64,000 nt of DNA, from contig CAOJZM010000002.1 in assembly GCA_948466185.1 (NCBI GenBank), positions 1-64,000 of the forward strand. Direction: 5' to 3'. The stretch's first letter is position 1. The number at the start of each line of letters is the position of its first letter. Below are positions 37,101-42,851 of the stretch, piece by piece. The notes under the pieces were generated by a model, which was not told the DNA's origin, did no database searches, and saw only the letters and a list, made by a program, of their open reading frames with translations. Origin of the DNA: an uncultured Christensenella sp. (lineage in GTDB: Bacteria; Bacillota; Clostridia; Christensenellales; UBA1242). The position numbers and the translations under genes are program-made.

Positions 37101-38667
37101 AAATTGTGTTGGTGCACTTGCAGGGACACTTACCTATGGAAGCTTATTTAACGTAAAGGTGATTACTCAAAGTGATTTGACTGTGCTTGGAAGCAACTTT
37201 GTTGGTGGTGTCGTTGGCCGTACTATCAATAATTTCACCATTAAAAATGTAACAAGCAGTGTATCTGCAGTTGCTTATTATAAATCCAATGTTGACAATT
37301 CATATAGCCAAAATAAATCAGACCTTGAAAGGTATTCTTACGCTGGTGGTCTTATTGGCTTTGCCGCTGGAAACGGTTTGATTCATAAAGGATATGCTGA
37401 ATCAATTGCAAATGTAATGGCAAGCAGAGTGGGTGTTGCAATTGGTGGTTTTGATACTGGAGTGTCGGTGGACTATATCTATGTTTCACCAATTTCCTCT
37501 CTTGAAATAAAAGCTTATACTGATGGCTATGCAGGCATTGCTTTTGGAGAAGTTAAAGGCAAGGCAAATCATATTCAGGTGAAGGGGACAGGAGTTATGG
37601 ATTCGCCATTTAAGTTGGTGCCAGGTTTGCCTAAATCAGTTGGTGGAATTGCTGGTTTATTATCTGGCGGGACCATTTCAAACTCTTATATGGGACAATC
37701 GTTTAGACTGGCAAATCTGAATATTGGTGGCGAAACGACATTAAATGTTGCAAACGTTGGTGGAGTTGTTGGAATTATTGAAAATGGCGACTCTAACATT
37801 GTAAACACTGTTGTTGAAGCCAAAATTTTTGCGGTTGCAAACACTTTAGGCGGTGTGGTCGGCAGAGTCAGAGCTGGGCTTAAACTGGATCAGGTTGCTG
37901 TTAAGAGCCTATCTTTAAATGAAAGCCTTCAGGATAACCCATGTCTTCAAGTCTCTGGAAGGATGCAAATAACCTATGTAGGTGGGCTTATTGGTTCTCT
38001 TGAAAATTCCAATGCAAACATCACTGATTGCTATTCACTTGCAAATATTTCGGTAAGTACATTCGTGTATACTTCTGATATAACAGCGCACGTGGGCAGC
38101 TTTATTGGCTCAGGTACCCCTAAAAACATGTCCTATTGCTATGCTATAGGAATGATATCAGTTCAACTTGAAGATAAGCGTTCGGTGGATGAGGTGCAAA
38201 ATGTGTATGGCGATGGAGAAGGGAAGTTTGAATATAAAACCACTGCCAATAAGAGCTTTGAAAACGTTTACTATTACGGTTCAAGCGGCATTGACGGAAA
38301 GCCTCTTGCAACAGAACTTGAAGATGCAAATATGATTTCCTATAAAGCAAAAACAACAGGGGCGAGATATACTCGTTTCAACCATAATAATATTGGAAAT
38401 CCAAGTCATGACATGATGTTTGCACTGCAACAAAGTTATGAAGCAATCCCAGAACACTTGCCAGAAATTACTGCTTTAAGAGAACTTTATTTCCATCCAA
38501 ACGCAATTTATGATATTGTGAATTACGATAGAGAATTTACTCTTGGAAATGCTTCTTATAGCTTTGCTCCATGGAGCAATAAATCAACTTGGACATTGAA
38601 ACCAGAAAATGTAAGAAGTCAAAAGACCTACTTGACGATGGAAAACACGTTTGATTGGCTTATATAA
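28156..38667 (+). CDS. Giant (3,503-residue) GLUG-repeat lipoprotein
   Basis: A signal peptide ends in a lipobox-like FIAC (Cys about residue 26), so the mature protein is probably lipid-anchored. Residues about 35-115 look like a bacterial Ig-like (BIG2) domain (ITLDVGETKSVTF). A long set of beta-rich domains follows. Three GLUG-type modules start near nt 31360 (ENPYYLEDKEDVLNMKN), 35440 (VPIDNYQDLLEMQD) and 36770 (LKNPYLLYNAEEMELY), with repeated VGGVAG, GLVGQNNG and GGVVGR units between. The frame is intact for 10.5 kb. No LPXTG or C-terminal helix is present. AAGGA lies before the ATG, and the 23-bp spacing indicates co-transcription with the VirB4-type ATPase. A surface adhesin or fibre role is inferred. 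Confidence 0.85.
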   Translation: MKYLKKVHLFICGLMLVFTGIFFIACGEEDYSKVSLTCDVSSITLDVGETKSVTFSIQNYFNGMSAELNLSTLNSSNIIQCQPSSPQPDGSTTVSITALHGGTTSLRAVTVDGLKECTITVIVNQYSESLTNSDDKLYVSNTTTLRPDSSDFIFDEGASERSLDFFFYGTTSLDDRELTLDDVIVNGMRKNEFVSVSLWADQSNKNTYLIFKDKSGRLFTPEYKEPSLIKNVNYNFISVSIDAEGGYSFAGDALQVHLGDKFTFIAKYRNSNNIFVQRDFYVLTDIASEPITFKYSYARNNEIYDEYVEGDKIILIPNKEDPNLTDFHVDYKTVRLQVTLPSNSSLIGFDEDFDQDNIATKVLLSTRKTEQSTILTYQISSKTSTKRTTNLNLRYFYQGWQDEQDESVNFTKVIPIVVEFEPTAIAVNGEKGSESGKKYTFYNNYASSSYGWQQFDVVVTPTDSTYSNLDIEFDSSQVMLRYNGKTYTDGTLSLTDFSQPLYIKGVNDENNMVESGAVRLTLHYDLIDEATLTYDINYQIIAGAKAITFAEEIYHSDGVYLALNNEEVLFKGLYADASFNTVTMSLFSGDDVVELVGTSIESNGKRASIGLKLKPKALGSGTYTVMFDNGTAVDVNFKVIETLDSLKIVYGNENSAIVQSENVYDEYNNLTETKIYIKNGHDFNKVSNVRLIANNNEFSEAISGVTLTDTREGFSYTYSTSSYVDVTITTLGNGSGAINFIAYGLSAVDFKLKQTEKQFTLTVVSYSLIDKVNVYKTHDGKGDYSGGMSASYSYVYIGAENEKAQSATFDVSPLSEGYGFFNPGAHDDSTRFLNQTFDKRFVYWTVSGASIAEGRNIMYYLPNGNNVYTILDCGTFNTETMTFTSFADAGSNFNINLIANIRQIDKVYSYTVSITALSYNMIGNISTQESLKELHFSANPSDIEQQLIVRVSALDEKKPATNPEIKAIFEPRELSLKGEDGELINIPVNIFGDVVDGQYEGITQRNEVDQTFLINLNCEKFAGSELSKLDEKLEGRLIIAPTDWLDASGNVAKIYQNRVISISIKYENGTLENPYYLEDKEDVLNMKNALNAHYRIVTSIDMHGTSAELPLGNFSGTLIGTSDYAKIYGLEITQGKDEAYGLFSAVSGEIKNVKFEGVINVEDAVPSAKIGLVTAVNEGRLINLGATITGTSNLNLLGGASVGIIAGVNNGEILQDNSLYTTKMPLPELDENGEEIYDENDKLVTYESNILLGLNPNILVYMGQNYLNIKNVSADALVKVGGVTGENNGSIMKEDASELKLYGYSQYLAYVNINVMLKGDSGNLNQFTDGADGVNFVGGVAGYSAEGSIVSGKGDAGDAVTDYEKAKGIVVGGTVIGPQYVGGVAGNFEGSKFEWITSRTFVRGYTAHTGAITGGIRSGISDISGFVVQAVDDGRLGVEASMVVRYLNNEGYSTTNRNEISFGQNGHVYDVFNDKTNNMFTYLTRKYLLEAESIITSTSSNECYGDYVEIASSDSGLLLHSGYKFTSDSEAWSVKANTSFKTFNSSDLFYVNYFEAIGLLYQASQNDLTTAQKALDENLNTISTNSALYPILATDGLICTSTNIDLISFNESGVMTVKGTGVVKITISSILNTNDSLAIYIKSVNYFNSDSKASIVYPETSEDAVAVDETTIHLKGNNSVTHYVKPNYSLFVNGDGEFVINDYANLTNQELTKNNLLNIVDKNGLANLDNLKLYIAPNTEIVPDVKLVSYKDVNGNTLNLPEGENAINITINGQTITYSKNLESYDGTYGLDIKTFFKATIGSGREYICEINKNLTSPILIYTKGAESIHVDMYDKLTITTKNAGEDNIIVDSPSDEIEPIYILYRIIRNDKGEQIGVEALQGTADWINNYLYTNSADKLFTVDLDKTNKTITAGEQKFKLNISVNKLSNTYLNRHLNNIYGEYLIEIYAASDTNKMVSIPINLENMYVNNLTIDNYYDISYVETSSDFSTASLRTYPGKTGLLVVNLSPEDADFDYVEIVNTENSNLAGNGKATFNLVAKYANLNGNEMFDENKIAGSSVAGGIKINMQDIVGVYSGASSSGNAYEKYRGIIYLDYLIGTSGVEDGHIAEFRVTVYKDGVVSATKTITLTMNLNYHAYVTLDNKTPLLESEQGVHKAYQVARGLTYKLDLDYYGFAFENIEVSVSDGAFEEGSIASLSYESGSYYLNISPNEIDFTNYTSGYPVSIFVNAAQKEGEIDRTFASITKVYILEYVLNYQYTKGDELKDIVEGMDNGVINVQIGNIQPLKLDLTSIIEYNPSIESVVANVNSFLNTMTMNGAWTAYTNLNDSGISTGRPIVSIDDILEDSDFSQYSITPNTNLPANVYFKTNGLSVIPLVTHKYIQSFYAFSYSGNFRVKENSGIYENGGINDSALYTEFRFNVYQSSSSEHPVPIDNYQDLLEMQDNVHYILTKDITLTNDFKPLEMNIASLDGNGFTIYFKGTYNFENEYLGLFTEINQDTIIKNLTIALSGNTVFKTSSSTFYAGLLAGQNSGNLTNCYVYSMLDEATSQEAVLTVECSELDSASFVAGLVGQNNGNITNSRSSVNITSIFNVAGLVGMNSGNISSSYFKNAQLICKTQSNHNVGGLVVSNAENGNIITSYVSGEPEADRVYTRDDKHFIRSTSKESAFAFSNLGNISDCYTNIRLYGSSEMSGFVHYNGGQIRNCFSTSVLVNLVTSSAGFSMGGSYNDKVGSFANCYYFFNSSTDDWRDQKGLSGYNESYGEINSSLANVAFDGVERLNYKQFSVDYLSKYFVEYAYISTTTPNAVWFYSTGFQNEQFNNVQFANGRLELVAPNIIAYSNRQLSETIEDDTTGDSTYVYEYTEKSAPLGSLKNPYLLYNAEEMELYLTQPASISGYNNKNYRMIANIDYSEYDALSQTYKLIYYGNFEGNGMTVSNMVLVSTEKLTNAGLFAQIGRDSSTTASVMNLNLQPKEVSFANANCVGALAGTLTYGSLFNVKVITQSDLTVLGSNFVGGVVGRTINNFTIKNVTSSVSAVAYYKSNVDNSYSQNKSDLERYSYAGGLIGFAAGNGLIHKGYAESIANVMASRVGVAIGGFDTGVSVDYIYVSPISSLEIKAYTDGYAGIAFGEVKGKANHIQVKGTGVMDSPFKLVPGLPKSVGGIAGLLSGGTISNSYMGQSFRLANLNIGGETTLNVANVGGVVGIIENGDSNIVNTVVEAKIFAVANTLGGVVGRVRAGLKLDQVAVKSLSLNESLQDNPCLQVSGRMQITYVGGLIGSLENSNANITDCYSLANISVSTFVYTSDITAHVGSFIGSGTPKNMSYCYAIGMISVQLEDKRSVDEVQNVYGDGEGKFEYKTTANKSFENVYYYGSSGIDGKPLATELEDANMISYKAKTTGARYTRFNHNNIGNPSHDMMFALQQSYEAIPEHLPEITALRELYFHPNAIYDIVNYDREFTLGNASYSFAPWSNKSTWTLKPENVRSQKTYLTMENTFDWLI

Positions 38668-38697
38668 AAAATGACAGCAATTATGCTGTCATTTTTT
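38666..38697 (+). terminator. Strong terminator after the giant lipoprotein gene
   Basis: A 14-bp perfect stem (38666-38679 with 38684-38697) and ATTA loop; the 3' arm ends in T6. Confidence 0.9.
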
Positions 38698-38748
38698 GTC
38701 ATACATGATTAAATTGTTAAAAAATGTAAAATAATTTTAAAAAAACAG

Positions 38749-38777
38749 TTGACAACAAGGGTTCACTTTGCTATAAT
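38749..38777 (+). promoter_or_regulatory. Consensus sigma-A promoter of rpoB
   Basis: TTGACA (38749-38754), 17-nt spacer, TATAAT (38772-38777): both hexamers match the consensus. Transcription would begin near 38784, giving a leader of about 145 nt. Confidence 0.9.
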
Positions 38778-38836
38778 TAAACGGACTATAAATAACGATT
38801 GTGAGAGAATTGAGTAATTTTGGGGTAAATTAACTT

Positions 38837-38890
38837 AAAAAAGGGGCATTTTGTAGCTATTTTTATGGCTATAATGTCCTTTTTTTGCTC
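38837..38890 (+). promoter_or_regulatory. Attenuator-like hairpin in the rpoB leader
   Basis: A 14-bp stem (38837-38850 with 38873-38886, two G-U pairs) with a further partial inner stem (GTAGC with GGCTAT) is followed by T-rich sequence, like an intrinsic terminator. It lies inside the transcribed leader, about 40 bp before the rpoB start, so it may limit read-through into rpoBC. This resembles attenuators between rplL and rpoB in other bacteria. Confidence 0.6.
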
Positions 38891-38927
38891 TTTTTTAGTT
38901 CATGTCGTAAATTAAGGAGAAATGCAG

Positions 38928-41900
38928 ATGACTGTAAATGTTAAGAAAATCAAAAATGGTAAAGCAGAAAGATATACCTTTGCTAAAACTGATGAATTAT
39001 TACCAATGCCACATCTTCTTGAAATTCAAAAGAATTCATATCATGATTTCTTGACCAAAGGCATTAAATCTGTATTTGATGAGTTTTTCCCTCTTACTGA
39101 TTATAGCGGTAAGGCTAAACTTTATATTACCGAAATTTTGCCATTTGGGCAACCTAAATATTCAATCAAGGAATGCAAACGTCGTGGTGCTACATATTCT
39201 GCTCCATTGAAGGTTAAGGCACGTTTTGTTGTAGAAGAAACTGGACAAGCTGTTGAACAGGAAGTTTTTATTGGTGATGTCCCTATGATGACGGACCAAG
39301 GCTCTTTCATTTACAATGGTATCGCAAGGGTGGTAATCAACCAAATTGTTCGTGCTCCTAGTGTTTATCTCAAACGTGAAAAAGAAAATAATGCAACTTT
39401 GATCGCTCAAATGATCCCTGTTCATGGTAACTGGCTAGAAATTGTACAAGGTGCAAACGAATCACTTAAAATCGTTTTAGAGCGTAAGAGCAAAATAAGC
39501 CTCGGACTTTTCCTTAAGTGTTTTGGTTTTACAAATGAAGAAATTTTAAATGCTTTTGGTAACAACCGCTATATTAAGAATGTTCTTGATAGAGAGCCTC
39601 AAACAACACAAGAGGAAGCCCTTATTGAGTTTTCAAGAAAGACACGTCCTTCTGATGTGGCTTCTGCTGAAACAACAAGAAACTATCTGAACGTTTCCTT
39701 CTTTACTGATGCTTATTACAATCTTTCAATCGTTGGAAGATATAAATTTAATAAAAAACTTGCCCTTCGTGAAAGACTTCCAGGCCTTGTTAGTGCAGAA
39801 AATATCGTAGTGGATGACGAGGTCCTTGTTAAAGCTGGTGAGGTGTTTACAAAAGAATCTGCAAATAAGGTTCAAAATGCTGGAGTTAATGAAGTTTGGG
39901 TTCAACTTCCAAACAAGAAACACCTTATGAGAGGCAATAATCGAGTTACTCTTAGTGAGGTTATGCCTTGCAATCAAGAAGAACTTGGAATTAAAGAGGA
40001 TGTTTATTATCCAAAACTTCAACAAATCTTGAAAGAAAACAAGACCAAAGAAAAACGTCTTGAAGCAATCAAGGCAAATGCAAAGGATCTTATCATTACA
40101 ACTTTAACAATGGATGATATCCTTGCAAGCATCAGTTGTTATCTTGATGTGCTTGAGGACATTGCTGGTACTGACAAGATTGAACATCTTTCAAACAAAC
40201 GCGTTGCAACTGTGGGCGAACTTGCTTGCAATGAATTCCGTAAAGGTGTAACAAAACTTTCAACAAATATTAAAGAAACTCTTCAAGGTCGTGAATTTGT
40301 GGAGGTTACTCCTTCTCAAATCATGAACCCTAAGGCTGTAAATAAGGCACTTAGAGATTTTTTCTCACAATCTCAACTTTCACAGATTATGGATCAAAAG
40401 AATCCTCTTTCCGGCATCACTCAGAAACGCCGTATCTCTGCAGTTGGCCCTGGTGGTATCAAGAAGGAAAGAGCAGATCCTGAAATCCGCGATATTCACT
40501 TCACCCACTATGGCAGAATCTGTATGATTGAAACTCCAGAAGGTCAATCAATCGGACTTATCAACACACTGGCTGGTTATGTTAAAATCAATGATTATGG
40601 CTTCCTTGAAACTCCTTATCGCGTTGTAGATAAAGAAAAGGGAATTGTTACAAAGAAAATTGAATATAAAATGGCTGATGTTGAAAATGAAAGTTTTATC
40701 GCTCAAGCCATTGAACCTCTTGATAGTGAAGGACATTTCATAAATAAACGTGTAATGTGCCGTCATGGCTCAACTGTGACGGAAGTTCCTTCAAGTCAGG
40801 TTGATTATATGGATGTTTCTCCAAGACAATGTATTTCTGTTGCAACTTCTCTTATTCCATTCCTTAACAGTGATGAAACAAACCGTGCTCTTATGGGTGC
40901 GAACATGCAGCGTCAGGCTGTGCCACTTCTTAGACCAGAGGCACCAATTGTTGGTACTGGTATGGAAGCAAAAGCAGCACGTGACTGTGGCTCAGTTCAT
41001 CTTGCAAGACATGACGGTGAAGTAAGTTATGTTTCTGCAGATGAAATTCGCGTTAAATGCCCAGATGGACAGATTGATATTTATGAACTTACAAAATTTG
41101 CGAAAGCAAACGATGACGTATGCTTCAACCAACGCCCTTGCGTTAAGAAAGGGGAGAAAGTTAAGGCTGGCGATGTGCTTACAGATGGTTATTCAACTGA
41201 TAATGGAGAGCTTGCCGTTGGACGTAACGTTTTAATTGGTTATATGAACTGGGAAGGACAAAACTATGAGGACGCTATCCTTATCAATGAACGCTTAGTT
41301 AAAGACGATGTTTATACATCTATTACTCTTTATGATCAAGAAATCAAATGCCGTACAACCAAACTTGGCGACGAGCAAATAACAAGAGATATTCCAAACC
41401 TTGGTGAAGAGGCTTTAAAAGACCTTGACGAAAATGGTATCATCCGTATAGGTGCGGAAGTTCATCCAAATGATATCTTGGTTGGTAAAGTTACACCTAA
41501 GGGAGAAACAGAATTGACTCCTGAGGAAAGACTTCTTCGTGCTATTTTTGGTGATAAAGCCAGAGAAGTGCGTGATACCTCTCTTCGTGTTCAACATGGT
41601 AAGGGCGGTGTGGTTGTTGATGTTCAAGTTTTCTCAAAGAAGAACAAAGATGACTTGGAGCCAGGCGTAACCATGATGGTTAAAGTCACAGTTGCTCAAA
41701 AACGTAAAATTTCAGTCGGCGATAAAATGGCTGGACGTCACGGAAACAAAGGTTGCGTTTCCCTTGTATTGCCAGAAGCAGATATGCCATTTATGGCAAA
41801 TGGAAAGCCTCTTGACATTGTACTTAGCCCTCTTGGTATTCCATCTCGTATGAATATCGGTCAGGTGCTTGAAGTACATCTTGGACTTGTTGCAAATTCT

Positions 41901-42623
41901 TTAGGCTGGAAGGTGGCTACCCCAGCATTTGATGGTGCAACAGCAACTGAAGTGCGTGATTTATTGGTTGAAAACAATTTCCGTCCAGACGGAAAGGTAC
42001 AACTTTATGATGGACGTACCGGCGAACCATTTGAAAACTTAACCACAATTGGTATGAAATATATGCTTAAACTTGAACACATGGTTGACTCTAAGATCCA
42101 TGCTCGTTCAATTGGACCTTATGCCCTTATTACACAACAACCACTTGGTGGAAAATCACTCTTTGGTGGACAAAGATTTGGTGAAATGGAGGTTTGGGCT
42201 CTGGAAGCATATGGTGCATCTCATATCTTACAAGAAATGCTTACAGTTAAGTCTGATGACCTCAATGGAAGGGTTAAGACTTATGAATCAATTATTAAAG
42301 GGCTCCCTATTGCAGAACCTGGTATTCCAGAATCCTTCAAAGTCCTTGTAAAAGAATTACAATCTCTTGGACTTGATATTAAGATCCTTACTGACGGGGA
42401 TAGAGAAATTTCTCTTGCAGAGCTTAGCCAAGACGAGCAAGACCAAGTTACTCTTGCATCTGACACAGAAAACGATCTTAAAGATATTACTCTTGATTTC
42501 GACGAAGTACTTCCACAAGAAGATGCTGATAAAGAGCTTGCCGAAGTATTTGAAGAAAGCACAAAGAATGATGGACTTGATAATCTTGACATCTTTGATG
42601 ATTTCGGCGATTTTGATGAGTAG
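38928..42623 (+). CDS. rpoB: RNA polymerase subunit beta
   Basis: About 1,231 residues from ATG 38928; the ATG at 38922 is only 2 nt from AAGGAG, so 38928 with 8-nt spacing is preferred. Essential landmarks are present: the rifampicin-region fork (SQLSQIMDQKNPLSGITQKR), GRICMIETPEGQSIGLI, NGKPLDIVLSPLGIPSRMN, the KMAGRHGNKG segment and GGKSLFGGQRFGEMEVWALE. The C-terminal tail is acidic. At the position of E. coli His526 this protein has Gln (codon 40422-40424). No rplJ, rplL or other ribosomal genes lie upstream, unlike the usual operon. Confidence 0.98.
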   Translation: MTVNVKKIKNGKAERYTFAKTDELLPMPHLLEIQKNSYHDFLTKGIKSVFDEFFPLTDYSGKAKLYITEILPFGQPKYSIKECKRRGATYSAPLKVKARFVVEETGQAVEQEVFIGDVPMMTDQGSFIYNGIARVVINQIVRAPSVYLKREKENNATLIAQMIPVHGNWLEIVQGANESLKIVLERKSKISLGLFLKCFGFTNEEILNAFGNNRYIKNVLDREPQTTQEEALIEFSRKTRPSDVASAETTRNYLNVSFFTDAYYNLSIVGRYKFNKKLALRERLPGLVSAENIVVDDEVLVKAGEVFTKESANKVQNAGVNEVWVQLPNKKHLMRGNNRVTLSEVMPCNQEELGIKEDVYYPKLQQILKENKTKEKRLEAIKANAKDLIITTLTMDDILASISCYLDVLEDIAGTDKIEHLSNKRVATVGELACNEFRKGVTKLSTNIKETLQGREFVEVTPSQIMNPKAVNKALRDFFSQSQLSQIMDQKNPLSGITQKRRISAVGPGGIKKERADPEIRDIHFTHYGRICMIETPEGQSIGLINTLAGYVKINDYGFLETPYRVVDKEKGIVTKKIEYKMADVENESFIAQAIEPLDSEGHFINKRVMCRHGSTVTEVPSSQVDYMDVSPRQCISVATSLIPFLNSDETNRALMGANMQRQAVPLLRPEAPIVGTGMEAKAARDCGSVHLARHDGEVSYVSADEIRVKCPDGQIDIYELTKFAKANDDVCFNQRPCVKKGEKVKAGDVLTDGYSTDNGELAVGRNVLIGYMNWEGQNYEDAILINERLVKDDVYTSITLYDQEIKCRTTKLGDEQITRDIPNLGEEALKDLDENGIIRIGAEVHPNDILVGKVTPKGETELTPEERLLRAIFGDKAREVRDTSLRVQHGKGGVVVDVQVFSKKNKDDLEPGVTMMVKVTVAQKRKISVGDKMAGRHGNKGCVSLVLPEADMPFMANGKPLDIVLSPLGIPSRMNIGQVLEVHLGLVANSLGWKVATPAFDGATATEVRDLLVENNFRPDGKVQLYDGRTGEPFENLTTIGMKYMLKLEHMVDSKIHARSIGPYALITQQPLGGKSLFGGQRFGEMEVWALEAYGASHILQEMLTVKSDDLNGRVKTYESIIKGLPIAEPGIPESFKVLVKELQSLGLDIKILTDGDREISLAELSQDEQDQVTLASDTENDLKDITLDFDEVLPQEDADKELAEVFEESTKNDGLDNLDIFDDFGDFDE

Positions 42624-42800
42624 AACTGGGGAGGCACCATCTCGATAAACGCGGACACGCATGCAAAAGCCTGCTAACTTGCTATCTCGACGGTTCCCCG
42701 TCCCATGCTCCCTCCGTAAAGGGTTCTTCCAGATTTTGAGAGCGGGCAAAGCCCTGTTGCTACAAAATCTTCCAGTCCGACTTAAATCCTCGGAAAAATA
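42624..42800. other. G+C-rich structured insert between rpoB and rpoC
   Basis: The 228-bp rpoB-rpoC spacer is long for this gene pair. Positions 42624-42797 are about half G+C, unlike the A+T-rich flanks, and carry a stem-loop: AGATTTTG pairs with CAAAATCT around an inner GGGC-AAA-GCCC (about 42732-42771). ATCTCGA occurs at 42641 and again near 42685. No coding frame is convincing. A small interspersed element or structured RNA is possible. Confidence 0.5.
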
Positions 42801-42851
42801 AAAATTACACAACATAAAACAACATAGTTACATTAAAAAGGAAATAGTGAA

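Noticed and set aside
25481..38667. An integrative conjugative element around the VirB4-type gene
   Set aside because: No relaxase, integrase, coupling protein, attachment site or composition shift is visible, and flanking genes are ordinary chromosomal ones.
42281..42815. Minus-strand open frames across the rpoB 3' end and the spacer
   Set aside because: They are antisense to the conserved rpoB C-terminus, with no supporting start signal; the spacer's structure is better explained as non-coding.
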